A DNA stretch of 64,000 bases from contig NZ_JAGYHF010000004.1 of assembly GCF_018336155.1 (NCBI RefSeq), positions 1-64,000 of the forward strand. The letters run 5' to 3'. The notes beneath the pieces were generated by a model. It searched no databases. It saw only the letters and a program-made list of their open reading frames with translations, and was not told where the DNA came from. Positions 27,265 to 36,568 of this stretch are shown here, in pieces; the stretch's first letter is position 1; each line of letters begins with the position of its first letter. The translations under genes were made by a program, and so were the position numbers. The stretch comes from Pseudomonas rustica (GTDB lineage Bacteria > Pseudomonadota > Gammaproteobacteria > Pseudomonadales > Pseudomonadaceae).

Positions 27265-27702
27265 ATGAAATTCAGTCATTCACTCACCGCACTGTTGGTA
27301 GTCGCCAGCCTGTTCGGTTGCGCCTCTTCATCTAAACCCGGCGCAAACGTGACGCTCACCGCCACTCGCCAAAACAGCGGGCAGATCGGCAACGTCACGC
27401 TCGCCGACTGGGGCAAGGAAACTGGCTTCAGCTTCTTCATCAGCGGCGCACCCAACGGGGCTTCCCTGCCCTTGCGCCTGTACACCTTCGTCAACAAAGG
27501 CAGCTGCGCACAGCCCGGGCCCGTGGCGTATGCGATGAACGACAAGGTCAATACAGAGCGCCAACCGGTGCGTGGCTGGGCCTTCTCAAGAAGCGCGCCG
27601 GTGCCGTTGTCGACGTTGCTGGCCGGTGAGTATTACGTGGTCGTGCGCACGGCCGCGACTGATGGGAATGTCGATATTTTCTGCGGGGATATCCGCCAGT
27701 AA
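27265..27702 (+). CDS. Lipoprotein of unknown function
   Basis: This 145-residue protein has a lipoprotein signal (MKFSHSLTALLVVASLFGCAS, lipobox LFGC, Cys19). The mature part looks beta-rich, with cysteines in KGSCAQPGPVAY and the C-terminal DIFCGDIRQ that may form a disulfide. GGAGG lies 7 nt upstream. I do not recognise a family. Monocistronic, followed by a large REPIN array. Confidence 0.72.
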   Translation: MKFSHSLTALLVVASLFGCASSSKPGANVTLTATRQNSGQIGNVTLADWGKETGFSFFISGAPNGASLPLRLYTFVNKGSCAQPGPVAYAMNDKVNTERQPVRGWAFSRSAPVPLSTLLAGEYYVVVRTAATDGNVDIFCGDIRQ

Positions 27703-27721
27703 TCAGATCTCAGCGTCTGAC

Positions 27722-28505
27722 AGATTGCTTTCGCGAGCAGGCTCGCTCCCACATTTGATTTGGGGTGTGACCGGGCTTTGTGTTCGACAGAAATCTGTAG
27801 GAGCAAAGCTCGCTCGCGATGGCGACGGCGCAGACAACATCTCCATCGCCTGACACACCGCTTTCGCGAGCAGGCTCGGCTCCTACGGTTATAGGTGGTT
27901 TGATCGGGATTTTGGGTACGGCCGAGAAACCTGTGGGAGCCGGGCTTGCCCGCGAAGGCGGCGGCAAGGTCAACATGTTCATCGCCTGACACACCGCTTT
28001 CGCGAGCAGGCTCGCTCCCACATTTGATTTGGGGCGTACACGGGCCTTTGTGTCCGACAAAAATCTGTAGGAGCAAAGCTTGCTCGCGATGGCGACGGCA
28101 CAGACAACCTCTCCATCGCCTGACACACCGCTTTCGCGAGCAAGCTCGGCTCCTACAGTTATCGGGTGGTTTGATCGGGATTTTGGATACGCCGAGAACC
28201 CTGTGGGAGCCGGGCTTGCCCGCGAAGGCGGCGGCAAGGTCAACATGTTCATTACCTGACACAGCGCTTTCGCCAGCAGGCTCGCTCCCACATTTGATTT
28301 GGGGCGTACACGGGCCTTTGTGTTCGACAGAAATCTGTAGGAGCAAAGCTTGCTCGCGAAGGCGTCGGCACAGACAACCTCTCCATCGCCTGACACACCG
28401 CTTTCGCGAGCAAGCTCGGCTCCTACAGGATTTGGGATGTAACCGAGATTTTGTGTACGCCCGAGAAACCTGTGGGAGCGAGCCTGCTCGCGAAGGCGGC
28501 GGCAG
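27722..28505. repeat. REPIN array, ~268-bp double period
   Basis: About 780 bp of alternating REP cores (TTTCGCGAGCAGGCTCGCTC / GTAGGAGC...GCTCGCGA) with conserved spacers such as CACATTTGATTTGGGG at about 27750, 28020 and 28288. The spacing of equal units is about 268 bp, i.e. two REPINs of about 134 bp. It spans the whole 27703-28601 gap except the ends. Open frames here are repeat artefacts. Confidence 0.92.
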
Positions 28506-28601
28506 GGTCAACACTGTTTGGCAGGCAGTCCGGTTTTACATGGATCACCCTTGATTGGGTATATTCCTCCTCGTGCATTCATCGATGACGAGGTCTGTTT
28601 C

Positions 28602-29441
28602 ATGAGCAAGTCGCCCTACGTTCCGCCCAAAGTCTGGAAACACGAAGCACCGTCTGGCGGCCAGTTCGCCAGTATCAATCGCCCGACGGCCGGGCCGACT
28701 CACGACAAAACCCTGCCGGTCGGCAAGCATCCTTTGCAGTTATATTCCCTGGCCACGCCCAACGGCGTCAAGGTCACTATCCTGCTCGAAGAGCTGCTGG
28801 CATTGGGGCACACCGCTGCCGAATACGACGCCTGGCTGATCCGCATCAACGAGGGCGACCAGTTCTCCAGTGGTTTCGTCGAGATCAACCCCAACTCGAA
28901 AATCCCCGCCCTGCTCGATCACAGCACCGAACCGCCGACTCGCGTGTTCGAATCCGGTTCAATCCTGCTCTACCTCGCGGAGAAATTCGGCGCCTTCCTG
29001 CCCAAAGACCCGGCTGGGCGCACCGAAACGCTCAACTGGCTGTTCTGGCAAATGGGCGCAGCGCCCTATCTCGGCGGCGGCTTCGGGCATTTCTACGCCT
29101 ATGCGCCGGAGAAGCTCGAATACCCGATCAACCGCTTCACCATGGAAGCCAAGCGTCAGCTCGACGTGCTCGATCGGCGTCTGGCGGAAAGCCCGTATCT
29201 GGCCGGCGACAGTTACACCATCGCCGACATCGCGGTGTGGCCGTGGTACGGCCAACTGGTGCGCAACAACGTTTATTCAGCGGCGGAGTTTCTCGCGGCG
29301 CAGGAATACACCCATCTACAACGCTGGGCCGAGGACATTGCCCAACGTCCGGCGGTGGTTCGCGGCCAGCGGGTCAATCGCACGTGGGGTGATGAGGCGA
29401 GTCAGGTGCCTGAGCGGCATTCGGCTGAAGATCTGGGTTGA
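28602..29441 (+). CDS. yghU: Glutathione S-transferase, YghU/Nu-class type
   Basis: ATG 28602 gives MSKSPYVPPKVWKHEAPSGG, the long N-terminal extension of YghU proteins. The thioredoxin-like half has LYSLATPNGVKVTILLEEL (Nu-class residues bind two GSH or GSSG) and NPNSKIPALLDHS. The helical half has FWQMGAAPYLGGGFGHFYAY and YLAGDSYTIADIAVWPW. At 279 residues it is near E. coli YghU (288). It probably reduces disulfides or organic peroxides with glutathione. Confidence 0.92.
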   Translation: MSKSPYVPPKVWKHEAPSGGQFASINRPTAGPTHDKTLPVGKHPLQLYSLATPNGVKVTILLEELLALGHTAAEYDAWLIRINEGDQFSSGFVEINPNSKIPALLDHSTEPPTRVFESGSILLYLAEKFGAFLPKDPAGRTETLNWLFWQMGAAPYLGGGFGHFYAYAPEKLEYPINRFTMEAKRQLDVLDRRLAESPYLAGDSYTIADIAVWPWYGQLVRNNVYSAAEFLAAQEYTHLQRWAEDIAQRPAVVRGQRVNRTWGDEASQVPERHSAEDLG

Positions 29442-29534
29442 AGCACCCGAGCGGTTCCTGACAACACAGCGCCCATTAGTCATGGCGCGCGATTAGGGAT
29501 AGTCTTTGCCAGACCTCATCTCGAAGCGCCCGCC

Positions 29535-30728
29535 ATGACCGACCCGCAATTCTCAGCCGACATCGACGCGATCAGCAGCATAGACGCCGTGCCGGTAATT
29601 CTGAGCATGGTCAAACACCTCACCGGCATGCGTTTCGCGGCGGTAGCCCGCGTCACTGAGCGCAACTGGGTGGCCTGCGCTGTCGATGACTCGATCGATT
29701 TCGGCCTCAAACCCGGCGGCGAACTGGTGCTGGAATCGACCATCTGTCATGAAATCCGCCAACACCAGCAACCGGTGATCTTCGGCCACGCTAGCACCCA
29801 CCCGATCTTTTCCACGCATCACACACCGATAACCTATGGCCTGGAAAGCTACATTTCCATTCCAATCGTCAAAGCCAATGGCGATTTTTTCGGCACGCTG
29901 TGCGCCATCGATTCGGTGCCGGCCAATCTCGATGAACCGGCCATCGCGAAAACCCTGACGCTGTTCGCCCAGTTGATCGCCATGAGCCTCGACACGCAAA
30001 GCCATCTGGCGGCCACCAAGGTTGAACTGGCCGATGCCAATGAACTTGGCCGATTGCGCGAGCAGTTCATCGCGGTGCTTGGGCATGATCTGCGCACGCC
30101 GTTGAGCGCGATTCGCATGAGTGCCGATCTGCTGGAAACCAAGACCGAGGAAAAACGTTCGCTGAATCTGATTTCGGCGATTCGCAACAGCTCGTTGCGC
30201 ATGGGCGTGCTGATTGAAAACATCCTCGACTTTGCTCGTGGGCGGCTGGGTGGCGGGATTCCGATCCAGCGCAAACTGGTCGATGACCTGCAACAGACGC
30301 TGCAACTGACCCTAGAAGAAGTGCAGGCGTCACACCCGCGAGCGACGTTCACGCACACGCTGAACGTGCCGAGCGGCGTGTATTGCGATGCGCTGCGCAT
30401 CAGCCAGTTACTGTCCAATCTTCTGGGTAATGCGGCCACTCACGGTTCGGTACACGCGCCGATAGTCTTGAACGCCTACGCGCAAAACGATGAAATCGTG
30501 ATCTCGCTGACCAACCAGGGCACACCGATTTCGGCGCAATTGATGCCGCTGCTGTTCGAACCGTTTTCCCGTTCGGAAGCCGGCCATCGCAAAGAAGGTT
30601 TGGGGTTGGGGCTGTATATCGCGGCGCAGATTGCCACGGCGCACAACGGCACGTTGAGCGTGACTTCAGACGCCGAGTCGGGAACACGCTTTGTGGCGCG
30701 ATTCCCGGCTCAGTTCAAGTGGGTTTGA
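29535..30728 (+). CDS. GAF-domain sensor histidine kinase
   Basis: This 397-residue soluble kinase has a GAF domain (about 20-155, HHTPITYGLESYISIPIVK), a HisKA domain with phosphoacceptor His184 in GHDLRTPLSAIRMSADLLE, and a HATPase_c domain (N box NLLGNAATHG, G boxes EGLGLGLYIAAQIA and SGTRFVARFP). No response regulator is adjacent. The signal is not readable, although GAF domains of this type bind chromophores or small molecules. Confidence 0.9.
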   Translation: MTDPQFSADIDAISSIDAVPVILSMVKHLTGMRFAAVARVTERNWVACAVDDSIDFGLKPGGELVLESTICHEIRQHQQPVIFGHASTHPIFSTHHTPITYGLESYISIPIVKANGDFFGTLCAIDSVPANLDEPAIAKTLTLFAQLIAMSLDTQSHLAATKVELADANELGRLREQFIAVLGHDLRTPLSAIRMSADLLETKTEEKRSLNLISAIRNSSLRMGVLIENILDFARGRLGGGIPIQRKLVDDLQQTLQLTLEEVQASHPRATFTHTLNVPSGVYCDALRISQLLSNLLGNAATHGSVHAPIVLNAYAQNDEIVISLTNQGTPISAQLMPLLFEPFSRSEAGHRKEGLGLGLYIAAQIATAHNGTLSVTSDAESGTRFVARFPAQFKWV

Positions 30729-30739
30729 GACGTCGTCCC

Positions 30740-31381
30740 TTACGCCGTCTGCCGGCGCATCGCCAGAATCGCCGCCCCAAAACCAATAAACGTCGTCCCC
30801 ACCACCCGGCTGACCCACCGCGACAGCGCGGGCCGGGTCAGTACGCCTTTGGCGCGTGACGCCAACGCCGCGTAGACGCTGAGCGATGACACCGAAAGCG
30901 CCATGAAGATCGAGGTCAGGATGAAAAACTGCGGCAGCAGCGCCGCGTCCTGATCGATGAACTGCGGGAACAGTGCGGTGAAAAACATCGTCGCTTTCGG
31001 GTTGGTCACTGCGGTGAGGAATGCCGATTTGAACAGCTTGCCGCGACTCGGGCGGTTTTTGCTGGTATCGCCGTCACTGCCAACTGCGAGCATTGGGCCC
31101 TTTTTCAGCAGTTGCTTGACCCCGAGGTAGAACAGATAGCCGGCGCCGAGAATCTTCACTGCGTTGAAGAGCATCTCAGAACTGGCGAGCAAGGCGCCGA
31201 GGCCCAGCATCGCGGCGGCGGACAGGCAGAACAGGCCGCTGGCATTACCCAGGGAAGACCAGATCGTGCTGCGCTGTCCGTGGGCCAGGCTGTTGTTGAT
31301 CGCCATCAACGTCGCCGGGCCTGGGCTGGCGATTGCGATGGCGCCGACCAGGGTGAAGGTCAGAATCGAGTGAGAATCCAT
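30740..31381 (-). CDS. LysE/RhtB family amino-acid exporter
   Basis: This 213-residue membrane protein has about six TM helices and the family motif GAIAIASPGPATLMAINNSLAHG, then GNASGLFCLSAA and TNPKATMFFTALFPQF. RhtB-type proteins export amino acids such as threonine, homoserine or leucine, or other metabolites. It converges with the histidine kinase, 11 bp apart. Substrate unknown. Confidence 0.9.
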   Translation of the reverse strand: MDSHSILTFTLVGAIAIASPGPATLMAINNSLAHGQRSTIWSSLGNASGLFCLSAAAMLGLGALLASSEMLFNAVKILGAGYLFYLGVKQLLKKGPMLAVGSDGDTSKNRPSRGKLFKSAFLTAVTNPKATMFFTALFPQFIDQDAALLPQFFILTSIFMALSVSSLSVYAALASRAKGVLTRPALSRWVSRVVGTTFIGFGAAILAMRRQTA

Positions 31382-31484
31382 TTTCAGTGCTCGCGGCAGG
31401 TGGGTGACGGCATGTTACAGCAGCTCTGAAAACAGTCATACACAGAGCTCCGTGATGAAGGAGTAATTGTGGCAAGTGAGGTTA

Positions 31485-31590
31485 TTGTGGTGAGGGGATT
31501 TATCCCCGATGGGGCGCGCAGCGGCCCTTTCTCTTGAATCTAAAGAGGGCCTGCTTCGCAGCCCATCGGGGATAAATCCCCTCGCCACAA
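31485..31590. repeat. ~105-bp palindromic repeat (GGGGATTTATCCCC family)
   Basis: TTGTGGTGAGGGGATTTATC and its complement form the outer arms; an inner GCGCAGCGGCCC / GGGCCTGCTTCGC section and a CTTTCTCTTGAA...AAAGAG centre complete the hairpin. It is very close to 21081-21180. It occupies most of the 31382-31735 gap with the terminator described next. Confidence 0.85.
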
Positions 31591-31639
31591 TGACCTCACA
31601 TGCCACAGAGGTTTTTCTCATGAGAGATTTCGTAGAGGC

Positions 31640-31674
31640 AAAAAAAGCCCCGCAACCCAATAAAGGCACGGGGC
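31640..31674 (-). terminator. Rho-independent terminator of the minus-strand lipoprotein gene
   Basis: On the minus strand, GCCCCG...CGGGGC (6-bp GC stem, 16-nt loop) is followed by a run of seven T. It lies 62 bp after the stop of the lipoprotein gene and also shields the region from the repeat downstream. Confidence 0.75.
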
Positions 31675-31735
31675 AAAGAATTGGTTGGTTGCGGCCAACC
31701 AAAGGAGCTCTTTCAGATACGTGTTCGCACAGTCT

Positions 31736-32077
31736 TCAGATGCAATCCTGTGCAGCACGTTCAAAACTGGAGGGCAGCAAGTTCGAGGCGAGCAAGTGTC
31801 GTTCATAGATAAACACCTTGCCGCCAGTGCCGGCCTTGTAAGCCTCCAGCACGTTGTCGGCGGAAATCTTGCTCGGCACCACGATCCGGTAGCTGCGCTG
31901 GGTCTGCGAAACGGTCGGGCTCAATGCACTGCCCTGCAACTTCGGCACCACGCAATCGGCGTATTGCGCCGGGGTCTTGCTGGTCTGCAAGGTCAGGCTC
32001 GGCGTGTTCGGGGCGGAAGCACAGCCGCCGAGCAACAAGGAAGCAACCGCCAGAACAGGCGCAAATAAAGGACGCAT
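31736..32077 (-). CDS. Small lipoprotein, unknown
   Basis: ATG at 32077 gives the lipoprotein signal MRPLFAPVLAVASLLLGGCAS (lipobox LGGC); the frame upstream is open but not signal-like. The 113-residue product has two further cysteines (YADCVVPKLQG and AAQDCI-stop). It is a conserved-looking pseudomonad lipoprotein without a known role. It lies 86 bp downstream of the following secreted-protein gene on the same strand and may be co-transcribed. Confidence 0.75.
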   Translation of the reverse strand: MRPLFAPVLAVASLLLGGCASAPNTPSLTLQTSKTPAQYADCVVPKLQGSALSPTVSQTQRSYRIVVPSKISADNVLEAYKAGTGGKVFIYERHLLASNLLPSSFERAAQDCI

Positions 32078-32163
32078 CGGGTTCAATCCTGAAAATAAAA
32101 GGTTCGGTTTAACCGGCAATGGTTCAGCCTCACGGAGCCGCCATCGCCATTTATGTGTTGGGT

Positions 32164-32807
32164 TCAGCTCGCGGCGACCAGGGCCTTGAGCGAAGCGTCG
32201 AACTGCTTCAACGCATTCAGTTGCAGGTCACGCTGCTTGTCGATCTGCGCAGCAACAGCAGGCGCTGCCAGGTTATGCACCCAGACCGATGGCAAGTTTT
32301 TCTCCACCGCGCCTTCGGCCTTGCCGATGTATTGCAGATTCGCGTCGTAGAACTTCGCGGTGAAACGCGCTTCAACCAGGCTGTTACGCTGGGTCAGCAA
32401 GCGATTGAACGTGTCGAGCTTGACCACCACGTCCGGATGCGCCTGAATCAACGCATCGAGATTGTCGTAAACGGTTACCGACAAAAACTGCTGCTGCAAC
32501 GAACTGATCAACCAGTCGACCGCCAACTCCGGATCGGAACTGGCGACAAACGCTTCACGAATCCGCGAGTCCAGCGCGTCTTTTGCGCCGTTCGCCGCCA
32601 TGGCGTGGTAACGCGCCAGGTATTGCAGATTTTCCAAGGTGTTTTCGCTGTACAACACACCGACCGTTTGCGTGTGTTTCAACGCCGCACTGCTGGCCGT
32701 AATGGGTTGCAAGTGACACGACCGGGCGTCGTCTGCGTAGGTCGGTGCTGCGGCAACCGCCCCGCCCATCAGCAGGGCGACCATGGCCAGTCGAGTCAAT
32801 GTGTTCA
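32164..32807 (-). CDS. Secreted protein, unknown
   Basis: ATG at 32807 gives a signal peptide (MNTLTRLAMVALLMGGAVAA to TYADDARS). The 214-residue protein has a mature part with SVTVYDNLDALIQAHPDVVV and RNSLVEARFTAKFYDANLQY, resembling the loose pattern of periplasmic or outer-membrane-associated lipoproteins of the YajG/CsgG-accessory kind. That likeness is weak, and I call it unknown. Same strand as the downstream small lipoprotein gene. Confidence 0.7.
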
Positions 32808-32976
32808 TCGCGCAAATTCCTTGAGCAGCGTGTTCGATGGAGGCAATTTTCCGCCTAACGCCGCTAAAGCAGAACTTCCGTTTCGTGATGATCACTATTA
32901 CTTCCAGCGATAGTTGCGCGCCGTGTAGATTGATACACACTCAATTCCAACGAAAATAATCACTGAGGATCTTTCC

Positions 32977-33225
32977 TTGAGAACGTTTGATCTGATCCGC
33001 GACGCCGTACTGCCCGACTTCCGTGATCGGGTGGCCGAATACCTTGTCCAGTACGAAAGCGTCCTACTCGACAAAGACATCCACGACCCACAGCTCATTC
33101 TCGACACCGCCAATCAACTGCGCGGCTACCTGCGTGGGCTGAACACCACGCGGGTGTTAGGCATGGCCTATTGGGAAGAACTGGATCGACGGGTGGTGGA
33201 AACCTGGCTCGCGCCGGCGCAATGA
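32977..33225 (+). CDS. Small cytosolic protein, unknown
   Basis: This 82-residue protein starts at TTG 32977 with GAGG 10 nt upstream. It is mostly helical, charged and without signal or membrane segment (MRTFDLIRDAVLPDFRDR, then YWEELDRRVVE). Family not recognised. The TTG start is uncertain, but no ATG is available until the codon for Met70. Confidence 0.65.
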   Translation: MRTFDLIRDAVLPDFRDRVAEYLVQYESVLLDKDIHDPQLILDTANQLRGYLRGLNTTRVLGMAYWEELDRRVVETWLAPAQ

Positions 33226-33280
33226 CCGGCTAGACTCCTCGGGCTGTCACAGTCCCTGTGAGTCCTATCGGAGGTGCCCC

Positions 33281-34309
33281 ATGAGCAACACCGAAACCAC
33301 CCCATTCAACGGCTGGGCCGCCACCGCTGCCGGCGCACCGCTGGAGCGCTATAGCTACGACCCCGGCGCGTTGGGCGAAGAAGACGTTGAAGTCGCCGTT
33401 GAATATTGTGGCGTCTGCCACTCCGATCAGTCGCTGATCGACAACGACTGGGGCATCAGCCGCTATCCGTTTGTGCCGGGCCATGAAGTGGTCGGCAAAA
33501 TCGTGCGCATGGGCCCGCAAGTGCGCGGCCTGAAAATGGGTCAACGCGTGGGGATCGGCTGGTACAAGGGCAGTTGCATGCACTGCTCGTCCTGCATCAG
33601 CGGCTCGCAACAACTGTGCGGCACCGCGCAACCGACCATCATCGGCAGCAACGGCGGTTTCGCTGATCGCTTGCGCTCGCACTGGGCGTGGGCGATTCCA
33701 GTGCCGGAACAGCTTGATCCAGCGCTGGTCGGGCCACTGTTCTGCGCCGGTTCAACGGTATTCAATCCGCTGCTGCAATTCGGCGTCAAACCGACCGACC
33801 GCGTCGGCGTGGTCGGCATCGGCGGCCTCGGCCATCTGGCGCTGCGCTTTCTCAATGCGTGGGGCTGCGAAGTCACCGCGTTCACCTCATCGCTGAACAA
33901 ACAGGACGAAGCCAAGCGTCTGGGCGCGCACAACGTCGTCGCCTCCACCGACAGCAGCGCGTTGAAAGCGATTGCCGGCACCCTCGACTTTCTGCTGATC
34001 AGCGCCAACGCCGACCTCGACTGGCCAGCCATGCTCGCGACCCTGCGCGGCAACGGCCGGTTGCACTTCGTTGGCATCGTACCCAGCGCGATTCCGGTGC
34101 ATGTGTTCGATCTGATTCCTCAACAAAAATCGTTGTCGGCCTCACCGGTTGGCTCGCCGGGCACCATGGCGACCATGCTCGAATTCTGCGCGCGGCATCA
34201 GATTCTGCCGCAAGTCGAGATGTTTCCCATGAGCAAGGTCAACGAGGCCGTCGACCATCTGCGCAGCGGCAAGGCGCGCTATCGCGTGGTGCTCGACGCC
34301 AGTCAGTAA
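33281..34309 (+). CDS. Zinc-dependent NAD(P) alcohol dehydrogenase (AdhA/YahK-like)
   Basis: This 342-residue MDR-superfamily enzyme has the catalytic zinc site CGVCHSDQSL and PGHEVVG, the structural zinc site CMHCSSCISGSQQLC, and the nucleotide motif GVVGIGGLGHLALRF. The family oxidises or reduces aliphatic and aromatic alcohols/aldehydes, usually with NADP(H) in YahK-like members. GGAGGTG lies 4-10 nt before ATG. Monocistronic. Confidence 0.92.
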   Translation: MSNTETTPFNGWAATAAGAPLERYSYDPGALGEEDVEVAVEYCGVCHSDQSLIDNDWGISRYPFVPGHEVVGKIVRMGPQVRGLKMGQRVGIGWYKGSCMHCSSCISGSQQLCGTAQPTIIGSNGGFADRLRSHWAWAIPVPEQLDPALVGPLFCAGSTVFNPLLQFGVKPTDRVGVVGIGGLGHLALRFLNAWGCEVTAFTSSLNKQDEAKRLGAHNVVASTDSSALKAIAGTLDFLLISANADLDWPAMLATLRGNGRLHFVGIVPSAIPVHVFDLIPQQKSLSASPVGSPGTMATMLEFCARHQILPQVEMFPMSKVNEAVDHLRSGKARYRVVLDASQ

Positions 34310-34415
34310 CCATTCGGCGCGGCGGCGATTGCCGTGCGCGCCGCCCTCCTGCCAAAACACCCGCAAACGCTTACAATCGCCGGTCTTACCGCCCAATAGA
34401 CAGGCTCGCTCAGAA

Positions 34416-35573
34416 ATGCCGCTCGACCCTATTACAATGCTGACCATCTCGATCGCGCTTGCAGCCGCCGCGGCGCTGTACCTGGCGATCGAGTGGCGCA
34501 GTATTCGCGAGCCTTCCCTGCTGTTCTGGAGCGCCGGTTTCGCCACGATCACCGTCGGTTCCACCCTCGCCTTGCTACGCAGCAGCGGCTTTTTGCTGAT
34601 CGGCATCTGGTTCGCCAACGGTCTGCTGGTGACCGCACACTTTCTGTTCCTGCTCGGTGTCGCACGCTTCACGCAGACGCGTCTTTCGAGTGCCTGGTAC
34701 CTGATTTTCGTCACCTGGCTGGTGATGCTACTGCTGCCGGACGGGCCGCTGTGGTCGAAAGTCATGCTCGCGGCCAACTCGCTGCTGGTGGCACTGGCAA
34801 CGCTCAAAGGCAGTTTTCTGCTGCGCCCGCACGGTAAATCCCTGAGCGTCGGCGCCGTGCAACTGCGCTACGTGTTGCTGGTGCACGGCGCTTTTTATAT
34901 CGCCAAGGCGCTGACCGTGGTCATCCCCGGCTCGCTGATTGATCTGGCGGCGTTTCGTGGTGAGATCATCCAGATTTCACTGGTCGAAGGCGCGATGGCG
35001 ATCATGTTGATTGCGCTGTCGATGACCGGCACCGAGCGCTACCGTCGCGAAAAAGAGATCGCCCGCCTCGCCGAACGCGATCCGCTGACCGCCCTCTACA
35101 ACCGCCGCGCGCTCGAAAAACGAGCGCCGCGCTTGCTCGCCGATGTCTCGGCTGAACGTCCCGGCGCCCTGCTGCTGATCGATATCGACAACTTCAAACT
35201 GGTCAACGATCAGTACGGCCATATCGCTGGCGACCGCTTGCTGATCGCCTTGAGCGAGATGATTCGTTCGCTGCTGCCGCGTAATGCGCTGACAGCTCGA
35301 TTGGGTGGCGACGAGTTCGTCATCCTGCTCAACGGCGCCACAAGCGAACGTATCGTCGAACTCGGCAACGTGCTGCGCGAGCAGTTTCTCGGCACCACTG
35401 CGCAGACATTCCCCACCACCGAACCCGTCACCTTGAGCCTCGGCGCCACTCTGTTCGAGGCGCCGCCGGCCAGTCTGGCGGCGCTGATCGAACAAGGCGA
35501 CGCCGCGCTTTATGAATCCAAACGCGGTGGCCGCAACCGCATTCGCCTCACCGGGCTCCCACTTTCAGGATGA
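34416..35573 (+). CDS. Membrane diguanylate cyclase
   Basis: ATG 34416 gives a 385-residue protein with about six or seven TM helices in the first 210 residues (a 7TM-like sensor), then a GGDEF domain (about 220-380) with RLGGDEFVILL and LLLIDIDNFKLVNDQYGH. The RxxD inhibitory site is absent: the residues before GGDEF are RNALTAR, so product inhibition may be weak. It makes c-di-GMP. The next gene starts 7 bp downstream, suggesting an operon. Confidence 0.9.
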   Translation: MPLDPITMLTISIALAAAAALYLAIEWRSIREPSLLFWSAGFATITVGSTLALLRSSGFLLIGIWFANGLLVTAHFLFLLGVARFTQTRLSSAWYLIFVTWLVMLLLPDGPLWSKVMLAANSLLVALATLKGSFLLRPHGKSLSVGAVQLRYVLLVHGAFYIAKALTVVIPGSLIDLAAFRGEIIQISLVEGAMAIMLIALSMTGTERYRREKEIARLAERDPLTALYNRRALEKRAPRLLADVSAERPGALLLIDIDNFKLVNDQYGHIAGDRLLIALSEMIRSLLPRNALTARLGGDEFVILLNGATSERIVELGNVLREQFLGTTAQTFPTTEPVTLSLGATLFEAPPASLAALIEQGDAALYESKRGGRNRIRLTGLPLSG

Positions 35574-35580
35574 AAACACC

Positions 35581-36075
35581 ATGACCAGCCTCGACACTGC
35601 TTTGCAAGACAGCGCCGCGCCAGAAGGCGTTTGCTATGGCTGCGGCGGCAGCAACCCGCACGGTCTGCACATCAAAAGCTACTGGCATGAAGACGGCGTG
35701 CACGTCCTCGCCGACCACGTGCCGGACGCCAAATACTGCGGCTGGCCGGATCTGGTCTACGGCGGCTTGATCGCGATGCTGGTCGACTGCCACTCCAACT
35801 GGACGGCGATGGCCTACCACTACCGCGCCGAGAGTCGCGAGCCGGGCAGCCTGCCGCGTATCGATTGCGTCACGGGCAATCTGGGCATCAAATTCATCAA
35901 GCCGACGCCGATGGGTGTGCCGCTGACCTTGCGCGCCAGAGTTGAAGGAGAAGTCGGGCGCAAGTCGCGGGTGATCTGCGAAGTGTTTGCCGGTGATGTG
36001 CTGACAGCGGTGGGTGATTCGGTGTTTGTGCGCGTTGATACGGGATCATTGGCGGATGCAGCGCACGGACGTTAA
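35581..36075 (+). CDS. PaaI-type hotdog thioesterase
   Basis: This 164-residue protein has CYGCGGSNPHGLHIKSYWHE at the N-terminus, a hotdog helix segment YGGLIAMLVDCHSNWTA with the acidic catalytic position, and IKFIKPTPMGVPLTLRA strand segments. It fits the hotdog thioesterases acting on acyl-CoA. The start lies 7 bp after the diguanylate cyclase stop, with CAGGATG upstream. Substrate unknown. Confidence 0.87.
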   Translation: MTSLDTALQDSAAPEGVCYGCGGSNPHGLHIKSYWHEDGVHVLADHVPDAKYCGWPDLVYGGLIAMLVDCHSNWTAMAYHYRAESREPGSLPRIDCVTGNLGIKFIKPTPMGVPLTLRARVEGEVGRKSRVICEVFAGDVLTAVGDSVFVRVDTGSLADAAHGR

Positions 36076-36112
36076 GGTAATTTGAACTCAAAACTTTCAT
36101 CAAGGATTGTGA

Positions 36113-36568
36113 ATGTCGCTTATCTCGCAACGTGTCGAAATGGCCCGCAATGGCAGCAACGACAAAGTCATCTGCCGTATGGCTTCGGGCTGGGCAGTCA
36201 TGGGGGATGTGCAGTTTCTGCCGGGCTATTGCCTGCTGCTGCCCGACCCGGTTGTGCCGAGTTTGAATGATCTGGACGCGGAGGCCCGGGCGGTTTACCT
36301 GCTCGACATGGCGAGCCTTGGTGATGTGGTATTGGCGGTGACCGGCGCGCTGCGGATGAACTATGAAATTCTGGGTAATTCAGAACCCGAGTTGCATTGC
36401 CATTTGTTTCCCCGTTACGCCACGGAACCGGACGACAAACGCAAAATGCCTGCATGGTTTTATGACTGGAAGACGGCGGAGCCTTATGCGGAGGAAGTGC
36501 ATGGGGAACTGCGGATGAGGATTGCGCAGATGCTGGAGCCCCTCACCCTAGCCCTCTCCCAGAGGTAG
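36113..36568 (+). CDS. HIT family nucleotide hydrolase/transferase
   Basis: This 151-residue protein carries the histidine triad as LHCHLFPRY (about 106-114; H-x-H-x-x form) with the upstream GYCLLLPDPVV and LMVN-like helix. HIT enzymes cleave or transfer nucleotidyl groups from dinucleotides or adenylated substrates. The last ten residues (EPLTLALSQR) and the TAG stop are encoded by a dispersed CCCTCACCCTAGCCCTCTCC repeat, so the native C-terminus was replaced or extended. Confidence 0.85.
   Translation: MSLISQRVEMARNGSNDKVICRMASGWAVMGDVQFLPGYCLLLPDPVVPSLNDLDAEARAVYLLDMASLGDVVLAVTGALRMNYEILGNSEPELHCHLFPRYATEPDDKRKMPAWFYDWKTAEPYAEEVHGELRMRIAQMLEPLTLALSQR

Noticed and set aside
27710..28396. 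Long open frames across the REPIN arrays
   Set aside because: They repeat the same translated motifs (e.g. REPIN-encoded GASLLAKA) and are artefacts of GC-rich repeats.
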